Assembly (NCBI GenBank): GCA_039000515.1
Contig: JBCFYV010000001.1
Location: forward strand, 67,139,030-67,203,029
From: Timema cristinae
Lineage: Eukaryota; Arthropoda; Insecta; Phasmatodea; Timematidae
Direction: 5' to 3'
DNA length: 64,000 nt
Part shown: piece after piece, positions 23,113-34,015 of the stretch
Position numbering within the stretch: position 1 is the first letter of the stretch
Layout: every line of letters begins with the position of its first letter
The notes under the pieces: generated by a model
Told to the model about the DNA's origin: nothing
The model's input: only the letters and a program-made list of their open reading frames with translations
The model's database searches: none
Program-made: the position numbers and the translations under genes

Positions 23113-25849
23113 GTGCTGAAGGAGCTCACGGTCGCACTCTGGAACGCCAACGGATTCGCGGGGTAGAAGGCTGAGCTTGAAAGTTTCCTGGCAAAGCATC
23201 GTGTCGATGTAATGCTGTTGGAAGAAACCCACTTTCGCTCCGCAATGAGGTTCTCGTTAGCAGAATTTATCTGCCATCGTAGTGACCGAGCGGGCGATGT
23301 GAGAAGGGGTGGGACGGCGATCTTGGTCCAGAGGGGCCTTGCCCACCACGTCATCTCACTTCCTCCCCTCCAACACATGGAAGCAATAGCTATCCATCTG
23401 GTAACCTCGACTGGCCCAGTGCGTCTCATCTCCATCTACTTCCCTCCCTGCCGCCGGTTCGACCAGGCTACGGTGAATGACATGGAGGTGCTGCTTCGAG
23501 GTACCACGCCTGTTCTAATCGGTGGTGACTTCAATGCTAAGCACCTTTCGTGGGGCTCTAGGATTATGTGCGCTCGCGGCGGATTGCTCCACGACGTCAT
23601 AGACCTACACGGCCTGGAGGCTTCCAGCCCTCCGACCCCTACCCACTTCCCTTTCAATCCCGGCTGTCTCCCGGACGTCCTAGACTTCATTGTCTCCAGA
23701 GGGATCAGAAGGCGGTTGGTGCTTAAGTCTCTAGCTAAGCTAGAATCGGATCACAACCCCGTTCTCGTGAACCTGGGACGCGCGGTGTCCTTCACAGACC
23801 CCCCGAAAAACGCGACCTAAAACGCACTGACTGGGACAGGTTTACGAATGTGTTGAGAGAGAGGTTGGGACCCACCCCTACCTTTCGAACAGCAGCGGAT
23901 ATCGATCGTGGTGCGGAGCTCATAACTTCTGCCATCAAGGGGTCGCTCGAAGCTTCGACGCAAGGGCACCGTCCTAAGAGGGCGCCATAGGCTTCTTTGC
24001 CCGATTCTATCCTATGTCACGTCCGGGAGAAAAATCGGCTGAGGAAGGCTTGGCAAATCTCAAGGGACCCGGTAGACAAGGCCAACTGGAGCCGCAAAGT
24101 CCATGCGGTTCGGGAGATGGTCCGAGAATACCGGAACAGTGTCTGGGAGGACAAGATTGAGAGCCTGTGCGTGCAGGACAGGTCCCTGTGGCAAATTACG
24201 AGGAACTTGATGCGTGTCCCCGCAACAAGGCCGCCTATTTTGGGTCGCAATGGGGTGGCCAACTCCGACCAGGAGAAGGCCGATGCTCTCGCTGAGCACT
24301 TAGAGGCGCAATTTGTACCGACTGACAACCCGTCAGACACGGTGCACGTTGCGCACGTGGTGCAGATCATCGGCGCGGTCTCATACAGACCCTTGGATGA
24401 ACCTGAACCCACGGAAGTGACAGAAATGTCGCGGGTGATAGCCGCTCTAAGAAAAAACAAGGCCCCCGGACCCAACGGTATCGGTAACGTGGTCCTCAGA
24501 AAGCTGCCCTTGGAGGCGATTAACTTCCTCGTGGAGTTATTCAACGCCGCCCTGTTCCTGAGTCACTTCCCCGAGCTCTGGAAGCATGCCAACGTCATCT
24601 GCTTTCATAAACCGGGTAAGGACCCGGCCCTAACTTCGTCCTACCGACCGATCAGCTTGCTCGACTGTTTGGGCAAGTTGTTCGAGAGACTACTACTGAC
24701 TAGACTGACCCGACATGTTCGCGAGGCGGGCATCTTGGTGGACGAGCAGTTCAGCTTTCGGGCTGGACACGCTACGTTTCATAAACTTGTCCGGCTCGTG
24801 GAGCAGGTTACGAGGAACTTCAACATCAACAGGCTGACTGGTGCTGTCTTTCTCGACGTGGCAAAGGCCTTCGACCGTGTTTGGCACGAGGGTCTCCTTT
24901 TCAAACTCCTCTCCCTAAACCTGCCCTTCTACCTAGTTAAGGTTGTTCAATCTTATCTTTCCCACCGCACCTTCTCCACTACCTTTGGGAACGCCACCTC
25001 CCAAGTCAGAAGCATCCGGGCTGGAATGCCGCAGGGTTCCATGGTGGGCCCGCTGCTCTTCAGTCTCTATGTGAACGACATTCCAAAATCCCCAGACACT
25101 GAGTTGGCTCTGTATGCGGACGACACAGCTCTAGTAGCGGAGTCATGGCGAGGGCAGCTGGTGGAGAGGCGACTCCAGACGCACCTGACGCAGTTGGAGT
25201 GGTGACTGACCACCTGGAGAACAAGTATTAACGTGGAGAAGAGCACTGCAATGCTCTTCACATGGAAAAGAAAGTACTACAGGCCGGCCCCACTCCGGCT
25301 GTTCGGAGACGGGATCAGATGGGTGGACAGTGCTAAGTACCTGGGACTTACGCTGGACACCAAACTGACCTGGAGACGACACTGTAATGAAAGACTCAAC
25401 AAGGCGAGTCAAATGCTGGGAGTCCTAGGCCCACTGCTTAACAGGCGTAGCGCCCTGTCCACAAGGAATGGTCTGACGCTGTACAAGCAGCTGCTCAGAC
25501 CGATCCTCGACTATGCGTGTCCCGCTTGAGGCCACCTGGTGGACACGTATATGAGGAGGATGCAGGCGTTCCAGAGCGTGTGTCTGAGGATCACCTTGGC
25601 GCACCTTGGTATGTCCAGAATGAGACTCTGCATCGCGACCTGGATATGCCTACCATCAAGGACCACTTCCGGAAACTGGCGCAGTCCTTCTACACCAGAC
25701 TTCCCGGTGCCACCAATCCTTTTATCCAGGGGCTTGGGAACTACGTCATCGACCCTGGGGGTGCCATCGACGTCCCAAAGTCCTGCTCGGATAAGCGAGA
25801 TGTGACAACAGTGGTTTGGGAGGCTCTCACCCAGCCCCCCATAGAGTAG
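23113..25849 (+). pseudogene. ORF2 (APE endonuclease + RT) of second Jockey-like LINE
   Basis: EN begins ELTVALWNANGF, with an in-frame TAG two codons later. EN motifs are EETHFRS, RRGGTAILV, GGDFNAKHLSWG, PDVLDFIV and SDHNPV. RT motifs are NKAPGPNGI, ICFHKPGKDP, YRPISLLDCLGKLFER, VFLDVAKAFDRVWH, AGMPQGSMVGPLLFSLY and an intact YADD box (25113-25124). Stops interrupt at about 23166, 23818, 23986, 25202 and 25527, and a frameshift at about 25600 moves the C-terminus to another frame ending at 25849. The catalytic residues survive but the polypeptide is fragmented, so it is non-autonomous. Confidence 0.88.
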
Positions 25850-26220
25850 TGTCTCCGCACGTAACTCTTAAAAACTCATATTCGGTTCCCCAAAACTATT
25901 TCCCCCCCACTATAACTAATAATATGTTATCTTTGTTTCTTTGTTCTAGAACTTCGCGAAACGCGACAACCCGTCTTTAATTTTTGCGAACCACATGGTG
26001 TGACCAATTGGTCGGTACTTGGTTGGAACTTGCTCTCGTTCTCCCCTTCAGGAAGCATCAGAGCATGCCTTTTGTCTGTCTGTCTATCTAGAACTCGGGG
26101 AAGACATACTAACGGAGGGGGTTAGAGTAGCAGATCCTGACCTTGTTCTTGTATCTTGGCGAACTACCGATGGATTTGGTGTGACCGGTGCTGATGTGTG
26201 TGTGGAGTAGCCGTCTTCAA

Positions 26221-27060
26221 GCTCTGACAGACAGGTAGAATGGGGTATCGATAGCTACATTGTGTCGTAGCAACGGTACAATGATATCCAGGGTGACGGA
26301 GGGGTTTGAATTCAACCTCTTGTTTGGTATTAAGCGCGTGCGTCACATGTTAATCAATTCTGTGATACATTCGGCTAGATAATTTAAATTTACACAAATA
26401 CTATTGTATGTGGATCATGTGTGATTCAACATTAATGGAGATAAAGAGTCAATAGAAATTCTTAATACTGATTTTTTTAAATATTAAACGATATTTGGAT
26501 AATATCTGCATTGAAAAGGCAGTTTTTGATTATTTTAGAATGGCTTCACAGATAAGCATTGTGCACAAATCTTGATTCTGTCTTAATAAGGACATATTAT
26601 TGTTACAAGAAACTTTGTCACTTTGTCTCCCATCGTCACCGCGGAAAATTTCTAGTAATCATTCAGATACGAATGCACTGCACTAATTTATGGCATATCC
26701 TAGTTCTTTTCTTTTCCCTTTTACTCCCATAGCTCGCGCGCGCACACACAACCGCTATGATGAACGCTCTTAAGGTCCTGATTAAGTGCCTATGTGATGG
26801 CCCTCTTTCCCCTCCCCCTCCCCCCTGCAGTTGTGACATTTGCCATATTCCTCATAAGGAGGCGTGAATTCAAAAGGAATTATATTCGAGATAAACGGCA
26901 CTTTTTATGCCGGTATTGGCGAGAGTATTTCCTTGTTACTCATGTCAGTTGTGTTGACGGATATGTGATGACTGATGACTAAGCGAGCAAGAATAATTAT
27001 TTTATCAGAGAATATATTACCTGTACATATTAATATGATAACTTACTTGTAATTATGTTA
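26221..27060. other. intron, no gene seen
   Basis: A short GCGCGCACACACA tract near 26736 and a C-rich tract near 26810 are the only features. Confidence 0.35.
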
Positions 27061-27553
27061 TATATACTTATAAAAAAACATGTCCTGATTGATTGACTGA
27101 CTGACTGACTGATTCATCATCGCCGAGCGCAAACTATCAAGGCTACAAGCATGAAATTCGGACTGTATATTCATTTTGTTATGTAGGCACCCACTAAGAA
27201 AGGATTTTAGAAAATTCCACCCCAAAGGGGTCAAAATAGGGGATGATAATATGTATGATAATATGTATGAAAGTCCGTCATTTTGAAAGTTACATAAACC
27301 AAATTTTGTATTTCGGTTATTGACGTAAAACAAATAAATACGTGTTTCAAGAATTTTGGAAATTTTATTTAATAAGGGATGAAAAAGGGGGTGAAAATTT
27401 GTATCGGACTTGCATTATTTTTGATCTGAGGTCAAGTTATGGTCATCAAAGTAACGTAATATTTTAAATTAATCTGTAAATACATATGTATATTTTCGTA
27501 TTTGTATATAATCAACTTCCACGCGAGCAAAGCCGCGGGCAACAGCTATCTAG
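27061..27553 (+). mobile_element. non-autonomous Helitron
   Basis: The 3' terminus reads CGAGCAAAGCCGCGGGCAAC followed shortly by CTAG (27550-27553). This is the GC-rich hairpin plus CTRR ending that I know from insect Helitrons. The 5' part (TATATACTTATAAA, then GTCC and a TGACTGACTGAC run) and the internal 'CATTTTGAAAGTTAC' and 'GGGGGTGAAAA' blocks also look like these elements as I remember them. No Rep/helicase is encoded. It lies in the exon 6-5 intron. Confidence 0.7.
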
Positions 27554-27691
27554 TCTTTAAATATAATCAATACATTGAAATTATAAATTAATAAGGATAT
27601 TCTTTCGTTCACAAGTATCCATTTAACTATAACTACCAAATAATATCAAACCCAAACATACACAATTTGAACTTTTACCAGTGGCACTAAA

Positions 27692-27814
27692 ATGTCCAAC
27701 TCTGAGTCATCGCTGGCCGTGTTCCGACAAGGTAGCCAAGGGTTGAACATGTCCAAAACGTACGTCGCCTTGAACTTGAACAAGAAGACGAACCAGGATG
27801 GATTAGAGCATTGA
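27692..27814 (+). CDS. short ORF of unknown function (40 aa), possible terminal exon
   Basis: ATG at 27692 to TGA at 27814, preceded at 27681 by a good 3' splice-like site (tttgaacttttaccag). The product starts MSNSESSLAVFRQGSQGLN and ends KKTNQDGLEH. Its codon use looks more coding-like than the neighbouring intron, and it stands between a Helitron and a SINE. I do not recognise it. It could be the last exon of a small plus-strand gene nested in the intron, a captured gene fragment, or chance. The opposite strand is open here too, but joining that as a TBC1D30 exon in phase 1 runs into a stop. Confidence 0.25.
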   Translation: MSNSESSLAVFRQGSQGLNMSKTYVALNLNKKTNQDGLEH

Positions 27815-27839
27815 CAAACTAGGCCAACGGTCCCGAGCA

Positions 27840-27982
27840 ATTATAGTTGTTAATTACGACTATAACTTACTCTAAACATCATGTTCTTTAAATTGAAAAA
27901 CGATACCTGGAGACGGGAGTCGAACCTGGGACCTTTGCCTTGGTATGCCAATGCTCTAACCACTGAGCTATCCAGGAAATAT
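27840..27982 (-). mobile_element. SINE family 3, minus copy with tRNA-like head
   Basis: On the minus strand the head reads CCTGGATAGCTCAGTGGTTA (A box) and then GGTTCGACTCC (B box). The body TCAATTTAAAGAACATGATG follows. A near-identical arrangement lies in opposite orientation at 28010. It is tRNA-derived, but the cloverleaf is imperfect, so I do not call it a tRNA gene. Confidence 0.7.
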
Positions 27983-28009
27983 GAGTGAAGAATGACTCCT
28001 GGAAACGGG

Positions 28010-28125
28010 GAGATACCTGGATAGCTCAATGGTTACAGCATTGATGTACTAAACAAAAGGTATTTGTTTCGATTCCTGTGCTGAAGTGTCGTTTTACAAT
28101 TATTTAAAGAACATGTTTGTTTTTT
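28010..28125 (+). mobile_element. SINE family 3, plus copy with tRNA-like head
   Basis: Reads CCTGGATAGCTCAATGGTTA (A box), GTTTCGATTCC (B box) and the same body (ACAATTATTTAAAGAACATG). It forms a head-to-head inverted pair with the copy at 27840-27982, with a spacer of about 27 bp. Confidence 0.7.
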
Positions 28126-28264
28126 TGTGAGTGTAATACTTGAAATTGTAGCATTTTTAATCTACTTGTGAGAACTATAACCTATTCTAGTTTTTTCTAG
28201 TATTGGCATAGAATTAGTTTAGAATACTAATGAGTGCAATGCAGGTATAATATGTTTGGTGTAC

Positions 28265-28426
28265 CTGTGAGTATAATGTGGGCCTGCCGCTGCCTCTCTC
28301 TCAGCTTGGCGTATTGTTGTTTGAGAGCTGAAATGTCTAGAGCGAGCTTTTCTCTATCCGGAGCCGTTGCTGGATAGTTTAAGGAAGATAAAGATGTGGT
28401 TGGTGAAGGTGCTCGATTAATCGAAT
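28265..28426 (-). CDS. TBC1D30: TBC1D30-like RabGAP, exon 5 of 8 seen (coiled coil)
   Basis: A 162-bp exon. The acceptor is gttacatttcag|ATTCG at 28426 and the donor CTCACAG|gtacac at 28265, phase 1 in and out. A Ser/Pro/Thr linker (RAPSPTTSLSSLNYP) is followed by DREKLALDISALKQQYAKL and RERQRQAHIIL. The second part is the conserved 'I-x-ALK-x-QY' coiled coil of TBC1D30 proteins, which lies between the TBC domain and the NHLLLGK motif. Joining it to exon 4 gives Asp from G+AT in frame; the alternative upstream donor of exon 4 would give a stop, which settles that exon's end. The intron upstream (28427-40449) is 12 kb. Confidence 0.9.
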
Positions 28427-28644
28427 CTGAAATGTAACATCTACAGCTGATAAAGGAAATATAATAGACATATATTATAATCACATTTCAAATGTTTCTG
28501 AAAGGTAACTATACAACGTTCTATAATGGGGATACATCGTTTGTTGGTCGTTCTCGGAAACTCCCGCGGTAGTGTTGTGTGGAGTCAGCTGATGAGCAGA
28601 TAGTCTTCCAAGGCCACACAGACAAGTAGGAAACAGACTCTCAA

Positions 28645-28795
28645 CCTTACGGTGGTTTCGCTCCTTTTACCAGCTTGAGTCCTTCAACACTGGGCTTCGC
28701 TAGTGTGTCTGCTGGGTGATGATAGGACTAACCGCAGCGATCCTAGTGGTGAAGGACTCAAATTTCCTAAAAGGAGCACAACCATTTTAACCTGG
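28645..28795. repeat. imperfect inverted repeat (hairpin)
   Basis: The left arm GGTTTCGCTCCTTTTACCA continues with TTGAGTCCTTC. The right arm is its inverse (GAAGGACTCAAATTTCC, then TAAAAGGAGCACAACC). Arms are about 38 bp at roughly 80% match, with a loop of about 55 bp. It may be a small fold-back element or a structured RNA segment in the exon 5-4 intron. Confidence 0.6.
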
Positions 28796-29666
28796 AGGTG
28801 GAGTGTCTGGGTATATTATTTGTGTGTGGCCTTGGGCAATCAAACTGTAGGGTTGTGTTTGCACTGAAATAAGTGACGGTACCTCGACTGACAAGATGAA
28901 GCGTGTAATGAATGAGCCTCATCTCTTTTGTATAGTCAGTCCACGCTTGATATATTATAACCAAAAGCTTTGCCTATGTGTTCATATTATTTAGTGAGGC
29001 CAGCATGAACCTAGCACAAATAAATAATAGTAGACTAGAGCACACATGACATATTAAAAAAAATCTTTGACAATCATGTAATTGTTGAGCAATTTTTAAA
29101 CGCCATAAACTCAATACTTACACTGATAATCTTATTTAATTTCACCAGTAAGCTAATTTTAGTTTAAAGAGTAAGTATATTTTGAAGTGAATAAATGAGT
29201 ATTCGTGTGTACACGTGTATATATACTGTAACGTTTGAGCTGCTGACGCGTGACTGACGGTCCGCGGGCCATCCCCATGTCACCGTGTAAATCTTTAAAG
29301 GATATTGGAGTGAGTTGCTGACTAAACACGAATGAAAACGCACAGGAAATATTCAAGGTTTGGATTACTAGAGATAATACAACACATAAACTGGTAGAGT
29401 TATATTAACAACTAAACAAGTCACTGAATTAGATAGTAGGAGCTAGATTTAAGTCTGTAAAATTAATCATCTAATAAGAAAACCTAATATAAAATAAAAT
29501 AAAATAAACAAATTAATAACTACAACTCACATAATAACTATTGAGATATTAAGAGCAGTTACAAAAATGTTCATTATTATCACAGTTTCCAACAATGTCT
29601 ACATCACCCTTTTAGTCCACATAAGTCAGCATATATCCCACGCACGACAAACTGTGCTGACCCGTG
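28796..29666. other. intron, no gene seen
   Basis: AT-rich intron sequence without recognisable elements. Confidence 0.35.
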
Positions 29667-29955
29667 TTATTATTAGCACCGCGTATTACTACCCGTTCGG
29701 GTTATATTCACTTACACTAATGTGAAATAGTAGTGTGATTGTGAGATGAAATAGAGGACCTACAGTTTAACGTGGGATCCAAACCACGGTGGAGGCCTGG
29801 CATTCCCCACATTCACAAGTTGAGGTTAATACACGACTTGTCAGAGGTGAAGGAAGGGTTTGGCAATCAGATAAATCTGTGCCGGGACCGAGGATTGAAC
29901 CCCGGAACCCCAGCATAGAAGTCCGACACCTTACCCCTAGACTGCCAGGTCACCT
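29667..29955 (-). mobile_element. SINE family 2, full-length
   Basis: On the minus strand it starts GGTGACCTGGCAGTCTAGGG (A-box region) and has B box GGGTTCAATCC. It passes through the CCACGGTGGAGGCC-type body (seen inverted on the plus strand) and ends in the shared tail with a short TAA run at 29667. Confidence 0.85.
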
Positions 29956-30389
29956 CCTATTTTGTATAATATAGTGCTATTTAGCGAGTGAGAGTCATGG
30001 AATCTTTTTTTGTTAATTTTGATTTAAAAGGCATTTATATTCATTAGTTTTGGTTATTTTTATTTTATTTTGTAAACTGCATTGCAGAAATATCGTGGGA
30101 AATATATTTGCTCGTTGAACAAATAGTATATGTTATAGCTTAGGATTCGGATGGACATCTCGAGGTTCGGCAAATCTCTACTACAAGTAGTACCATGTGC
30201 TAACACCTCACCGGAGCTGCGCTGCTGTAGCTAGGGCAGTAACAACACCAACCCCTCTCACTCCTCTAATACTCTCCCTTCCCTTTCGGAGTGTCATTAC
30301 TCCAGGCCGCCACCACCACCCCTAATCCTTTCAATTTTGTTGCTTACTACAAAACCAAAGAAAAGCTATCATGATGATGCTCTCTAAGG
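29956..30389. other. intron, no gene seen
   Basis: Holds a copy of the recurrent word AGGATTCGGATGGACATC at 30145, inverse of the copies near 33310 and 34910, and a CT-rich tract near 30250. Confidence 0.4.
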
Positions 30390-31160
30390 CAGCGGTTTAT
30401 AAACTACGGCCCACGGGCCGCTTGAGGGCCGCACACAATTGTAAAATTGTTGTGATTTTACGAACAAAAATGTCAAATTAAATAGATAATCAGTGCATGT
30501 TTTTAGACATTTGAACAAGTGAGCAAGCTCGATTATAATGTTCCATCTGTAAGAGCAAATCAAATTAGTTCCAGTTTGATTTAATCAATCTTCAAGCAGA
30601 CAATGCTCTGAAGGAGACTTTTAAGAATATGAAACTAACTGAATTGTATGCATCACTTGTAGAGAAAGGTTTGGTAATTTGAAAACGTTTGTCAGAATGA
30701 TGTTTGTGTTATTTGCTTCTACCTATATTTGTGAAAAGACTTTCTAATGCGTGAACATTAACAAAGCAAAGAACAGGTCTCTCTTAAGATATTCAAATCT
30801 ACAAAGTGTTTTGCGATTTAGGACGAACAAGCTGAATCCTGACTTCGAGAAACTCGTGCAGGATTTTGGACGGTTGCATAAATTCCATTAACGATAGCAA
30901 TTTGAGTAGTTATTAATCAACATTTGGTAGGCTAAGTATCAATATGAGTACATGACATATTTAGTTTTATTTGTTATGACATTAGATTTTATTTACTCCT
31001 TTTTTTGTATCAAAGCTATATGGTTATATGACTAATATATGCAATTTTGCGTGAAAATAAAGTTCATTATTTAGTTAATTTAGACGTTTGCTACATGCGG
31101 CCAGCTAGAGACCTCACAGATGTCCATGTGGTCCTCGGGGAGAAAATTTGCCCACCTCTG
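30390..31160 (+). mobile_element. hAT transposon, internally deleted, with 8-bp TSD
   Basis: Flanked by identical 8-bp duplications CTCTAAGG (30382-30389 and 31161-31168), the hAT hallmark. Ends are CAGCGGTTTATAAACTACGG on the left and CAGAGGTGGGCAAATTTTCT on the right (inverted). The left end has the 'GGCCCACGGGCCGC' block of this subgroup. The interior keeps a relic of the C-terminal hAT dimerisation domain (TYICEKTF, then NINKAKNRS and LNPDFEKLVQD at about 30720-30870) with stops. The rest of the transposase is deleted, so it is not autonomous. Confidence 0.92.
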
Positions 31161-31339
31161 CTCTAAGGAGTAGTGTGGAGTTTCGAGCCGCAATCTCGGT
31201 GTTTTATTAGAATGTCGTCCCAAGTCAAAGGACAAGGGCTCCAATTCCTAAGTACAATTTTTTTGAGTTACCCAAGGAAATCACTATTTACAATAAATGG
31301 TGACATTTTTATTTAGTTTATATATTACCCACTGTATAT

Positions 31340-31402
31340 CATTATCATTATTAGCACCATGTCTTACTACCCATTCGGGCTATACGCACTAACGCTAAAG
31401 TC
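31340..31402 (-). mobile_element. SINE tail fragment
   Basis: Only the shared SINE 3' tail is present (inverse of GGGTAGTAAGACATGGTGCT plus TAATAATGA). Confidence 0.65.
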
Positions 31403-31709
31403 ATGATATTATCATAGTAATAACAATAATTTAAAAAGGAAGTTGCGTGTGTATCCCTAGTTTAGCCAGTATCAAATTAAAGTTCGTATACTCGAACATA
31501 TTTTAGAATTGAAACTATACGTTAAATAATCACTTTTAGTATTTTTAGATGTTAAAAGAGGGAGGAGGGGGGAATTTTGAAATTGTAAAATGGACTACTT
31601 CAAATATATATTTTGTAAAAAGAATAAGCAATAACCTGACAATAATTTAGCTACTTTTCATTCAAACTGTTTCAAAGACATGAAATAAAACCGATAATTC
31701 AAAACAATA

Positions 31710-31965
31710 GGGTTATTATTTAGCACCGCCTCTTACTACCCGTTCAGTTTATACGCTTTAAGTACTAATTACGCTAATAGATTGGGAATTGTGAAGATTT
31801 AATTAAAGGAAGTGAACCCATATTTGCGTGGAGGGAGAGTGGAAAACCATTTAGGAAAAACCTCCCTCAGTTCACCCGACCGAGATTCGAACCTCAATCT
31901 CCCCGTCCTTGGTGGTCGAGCTCAACACGACTAGCGCGTTAGTCAACTACACCACCGAGGCGGGT
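31710..31965 (-). mobile_element. SINE family 1, full-length
   Basis: On the minus strand: CCCGCCTCGGTGGTGTAGTT (head/A box), then GGTTCGAATCTCGGTCGGG (B box), a body with AAATGGTTTTCCACTCTCCC, and the tail CGGGTAGTAAGAGGCGGTGC. The tRNA-like head differs from family 2, but the tail is the same. Confidence 0.85.
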
Positions 31966-33788
31966 ATACTGTTATTCAATACTAGATTAAGTAATCTAAC
32001 TTTAAAAAAAATATCATTCATCTTGGATAAGTTTAAATGAGCATACTGAAACATTGTTTATAGACTAAAAAAAACATTACTATTTTAAACAAACGTATTT
32101 TTTCTTTAGATTCCATAGTAAAAACATAATTTGTTTGTTACTTCTCTCCTCAACTGGTAAATTCTCAACCTGTGATTAAATGAGCAATAATGGAGGAAAG
32201 AATAGAAGGTACCAAAGACCCTGGCAAAAGTTGTTTAAATAATGAACTAATAGTTGGCATTATAGTAACATATTTTAACTATACTTTATTGTTATTATTA
32301 TTATTATTATGTTTTAACTACGTGTCGACCCATAAGAGGCCTTTTACGTAAAAACACTATAATTAAAGTAACTCAAAACTAATTATATGAAATAAAATAA
32401 AAAAGACAGTAAATGCAATTTCATTGAGAGGGCATGGCTTGGTGAGAGTGAAGGAGAAATAATGGATGATAAATTAAATGAATGGTGAAAAAACTAAACA
32501 TGAAAGTCATATCCTCTTATAAAAATCTTCTAAGTGGCTTGCCTCCAACGAAGGAACGTAGACCCCCTCCACCCACACCAGCGATCAAGGTCATGAAGTT
32601 CTTAGGGGAGAGTAAGGGGTGGGGACGTACACTCACTGGTATACTTGTTTTTTCTCCTTTGGGGACCATGTACGTTTATACACTAATACATTAAACAAGT
32701 TGTTCTATATAGAGGCCTATTATATAAAATGCAGTGACATAGTCTAAGGATAATGTCTGATAGAGAATGTTATAGCAATTGTTTTATGGCCAAATTGTCT
32801 ATGCATTCAGGAAATGACCGTTTGTTTGCGTGGACCAGAGTCCTTGTTTAACTCACTTCCCCACTATCTAGAAGGTTGAATTTGGTACACAGCTTCCACG
32901 AGTGGGACATTTTAATTTATTAAATCTTGACATTTCATAAATAAAGCTTTTAACAACAACAAAAAATTCTTTGTCTCTTCGTCTAGTCTCTCCTTTTTCA
33001 CCCCCTCCATCCCTATAGTGTCAAGTTACTAGTCTAATGCATTATAATTTGACTCTCTTGTATGTAGAAAATCCTCTTACTTGTCAGAGCAAAATGCTTA
33101 ATTTTGAACTATCATTTTGTATTTAAAATTTTATTTATTTTTAAATAAAATTATATATCTTGTATTAAAGTAGATATTAAATTGCATTTTTTTAGTGCAA
33201 TCATTGATATTCCATTTAAAAGTTAAATTGAATGAAAAAAACGTATGTTATTGTTAGGTTTTTTTTTCGTGGGGTACAGTAGACAAAACCAACCTCATAT
33301 TAAAGTAGGTATCCATCCGAATCTTAAATAAACATAATTTGTTAAATTTAGTGTCATTATAGCAATAGCTTAAAATGTTAACAAAAGTAACCTACACTTT
33401 TATTATCATGTGAGCTACTAAATACTTATTGGTACTATGTCTTAAAATAAATTGGCAAATGCAAGCAAACATTATAGCTGGAATATCAGTAAACTCCGGC
33501 GCAAATGTTGAAAATAACATCCACCTCCACCCCCAATCTGTATTCGTAATCACATCCAAGAAATTCACATGATATTCGGGGATATATTTAAAGTTAATGA
33601 CAAAATAACCCTAAAACTAATGTATTTAATACTATTTTATATAATTAACCTATTCCATATAATAATGTTTGTATAATTTTAGTCGATTAACCGAACGTGT
33701 GGGGCATATTGGAAATAATATTGTTAGATTTGTTGTCGTTTTTTTTGTCAAACATTTATAATTAAAATACAATATCCTTTTATAAATG
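31966..33788. other. intron, no gene seen
   Basis: AT-rich intron with a short TTA microsatellite at 32288 and a copy of TATCCATCCGAATCTTAA at 33309. No exon or transposase found. Confidence 0.4.
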
Positions 33789-34015
33789 ACCCACAAACTA
33801 TTATTTATGTCTTCCGTTTTGGTTACCAAGGTAGTTGAGAGGAAGTGCACCTGTATTAGCGCATAGAGAGGATGGCAAACCACTGATAAATCATATGTGG
33901 TAAGCCCCTCTAATTCACCCGGACGAGATTCGAACCTCGACCTCACCGACAACAGCGATAGAGTGCATTGCTATACTAGCATATTATTCTACTCAACCAC
34001 TGGTGCGGCTAATAT
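33789..34015 (-). mobile_element. SINE family 1-like, diverged copy
   Basis: Contains the inverse of a B box (GAGGTTCGAATCTCGTCCGG) and a family 1-like body, but its head (GCCGCACCAGTGGTTGAGTA) differs. It may be a separate subfamily. Confidence 0.65.

Larger units (their letters stand above)
20267..26220 (+). mobile_element. second Jockey-like LINE (different family), dead
   Basis: Starts where the 3' end of Jockey copy 1 stops and is markedly GC-richer than its surroundings. It has a short 5' UTR (about 100 bp), gag from 20370, ORF2 from about 23113, and a 3' UTR after 25849. The 3' boundary (25.9-26.2 kb) is uncertain because I see no poly-A or duplication. It differs from Jockey copy 1 in gag length, knuckle spacing and RT sequence. 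Many TGG-to-TGA or TAG stops and frameshifts make it inactive. Confidence 0.85.

Noticed and set aside
20207..23435. Long minus-strand frames in the second Jockey element (for example 206, 154 and 120 aa)
   Set aside because: Shadows of GC-rich gag and ORF2 coding on the plus strand.
27646..27840. Minus-strand 64-aa frame as an extra TBC1D30 exon
   Set aside because: Exons 5 and 6 already join in phase with conserved sequence across the joint. Inserting this segment through its best acceptor in phase 1 gives an in-frame stop.
27905..28090. tRNA genes
   Set aside because: A and B boxes are good, but the acceptor and anticodon stems do not close properly, and both copies share a non-tRNA body downstream. 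SINE heads explain them.
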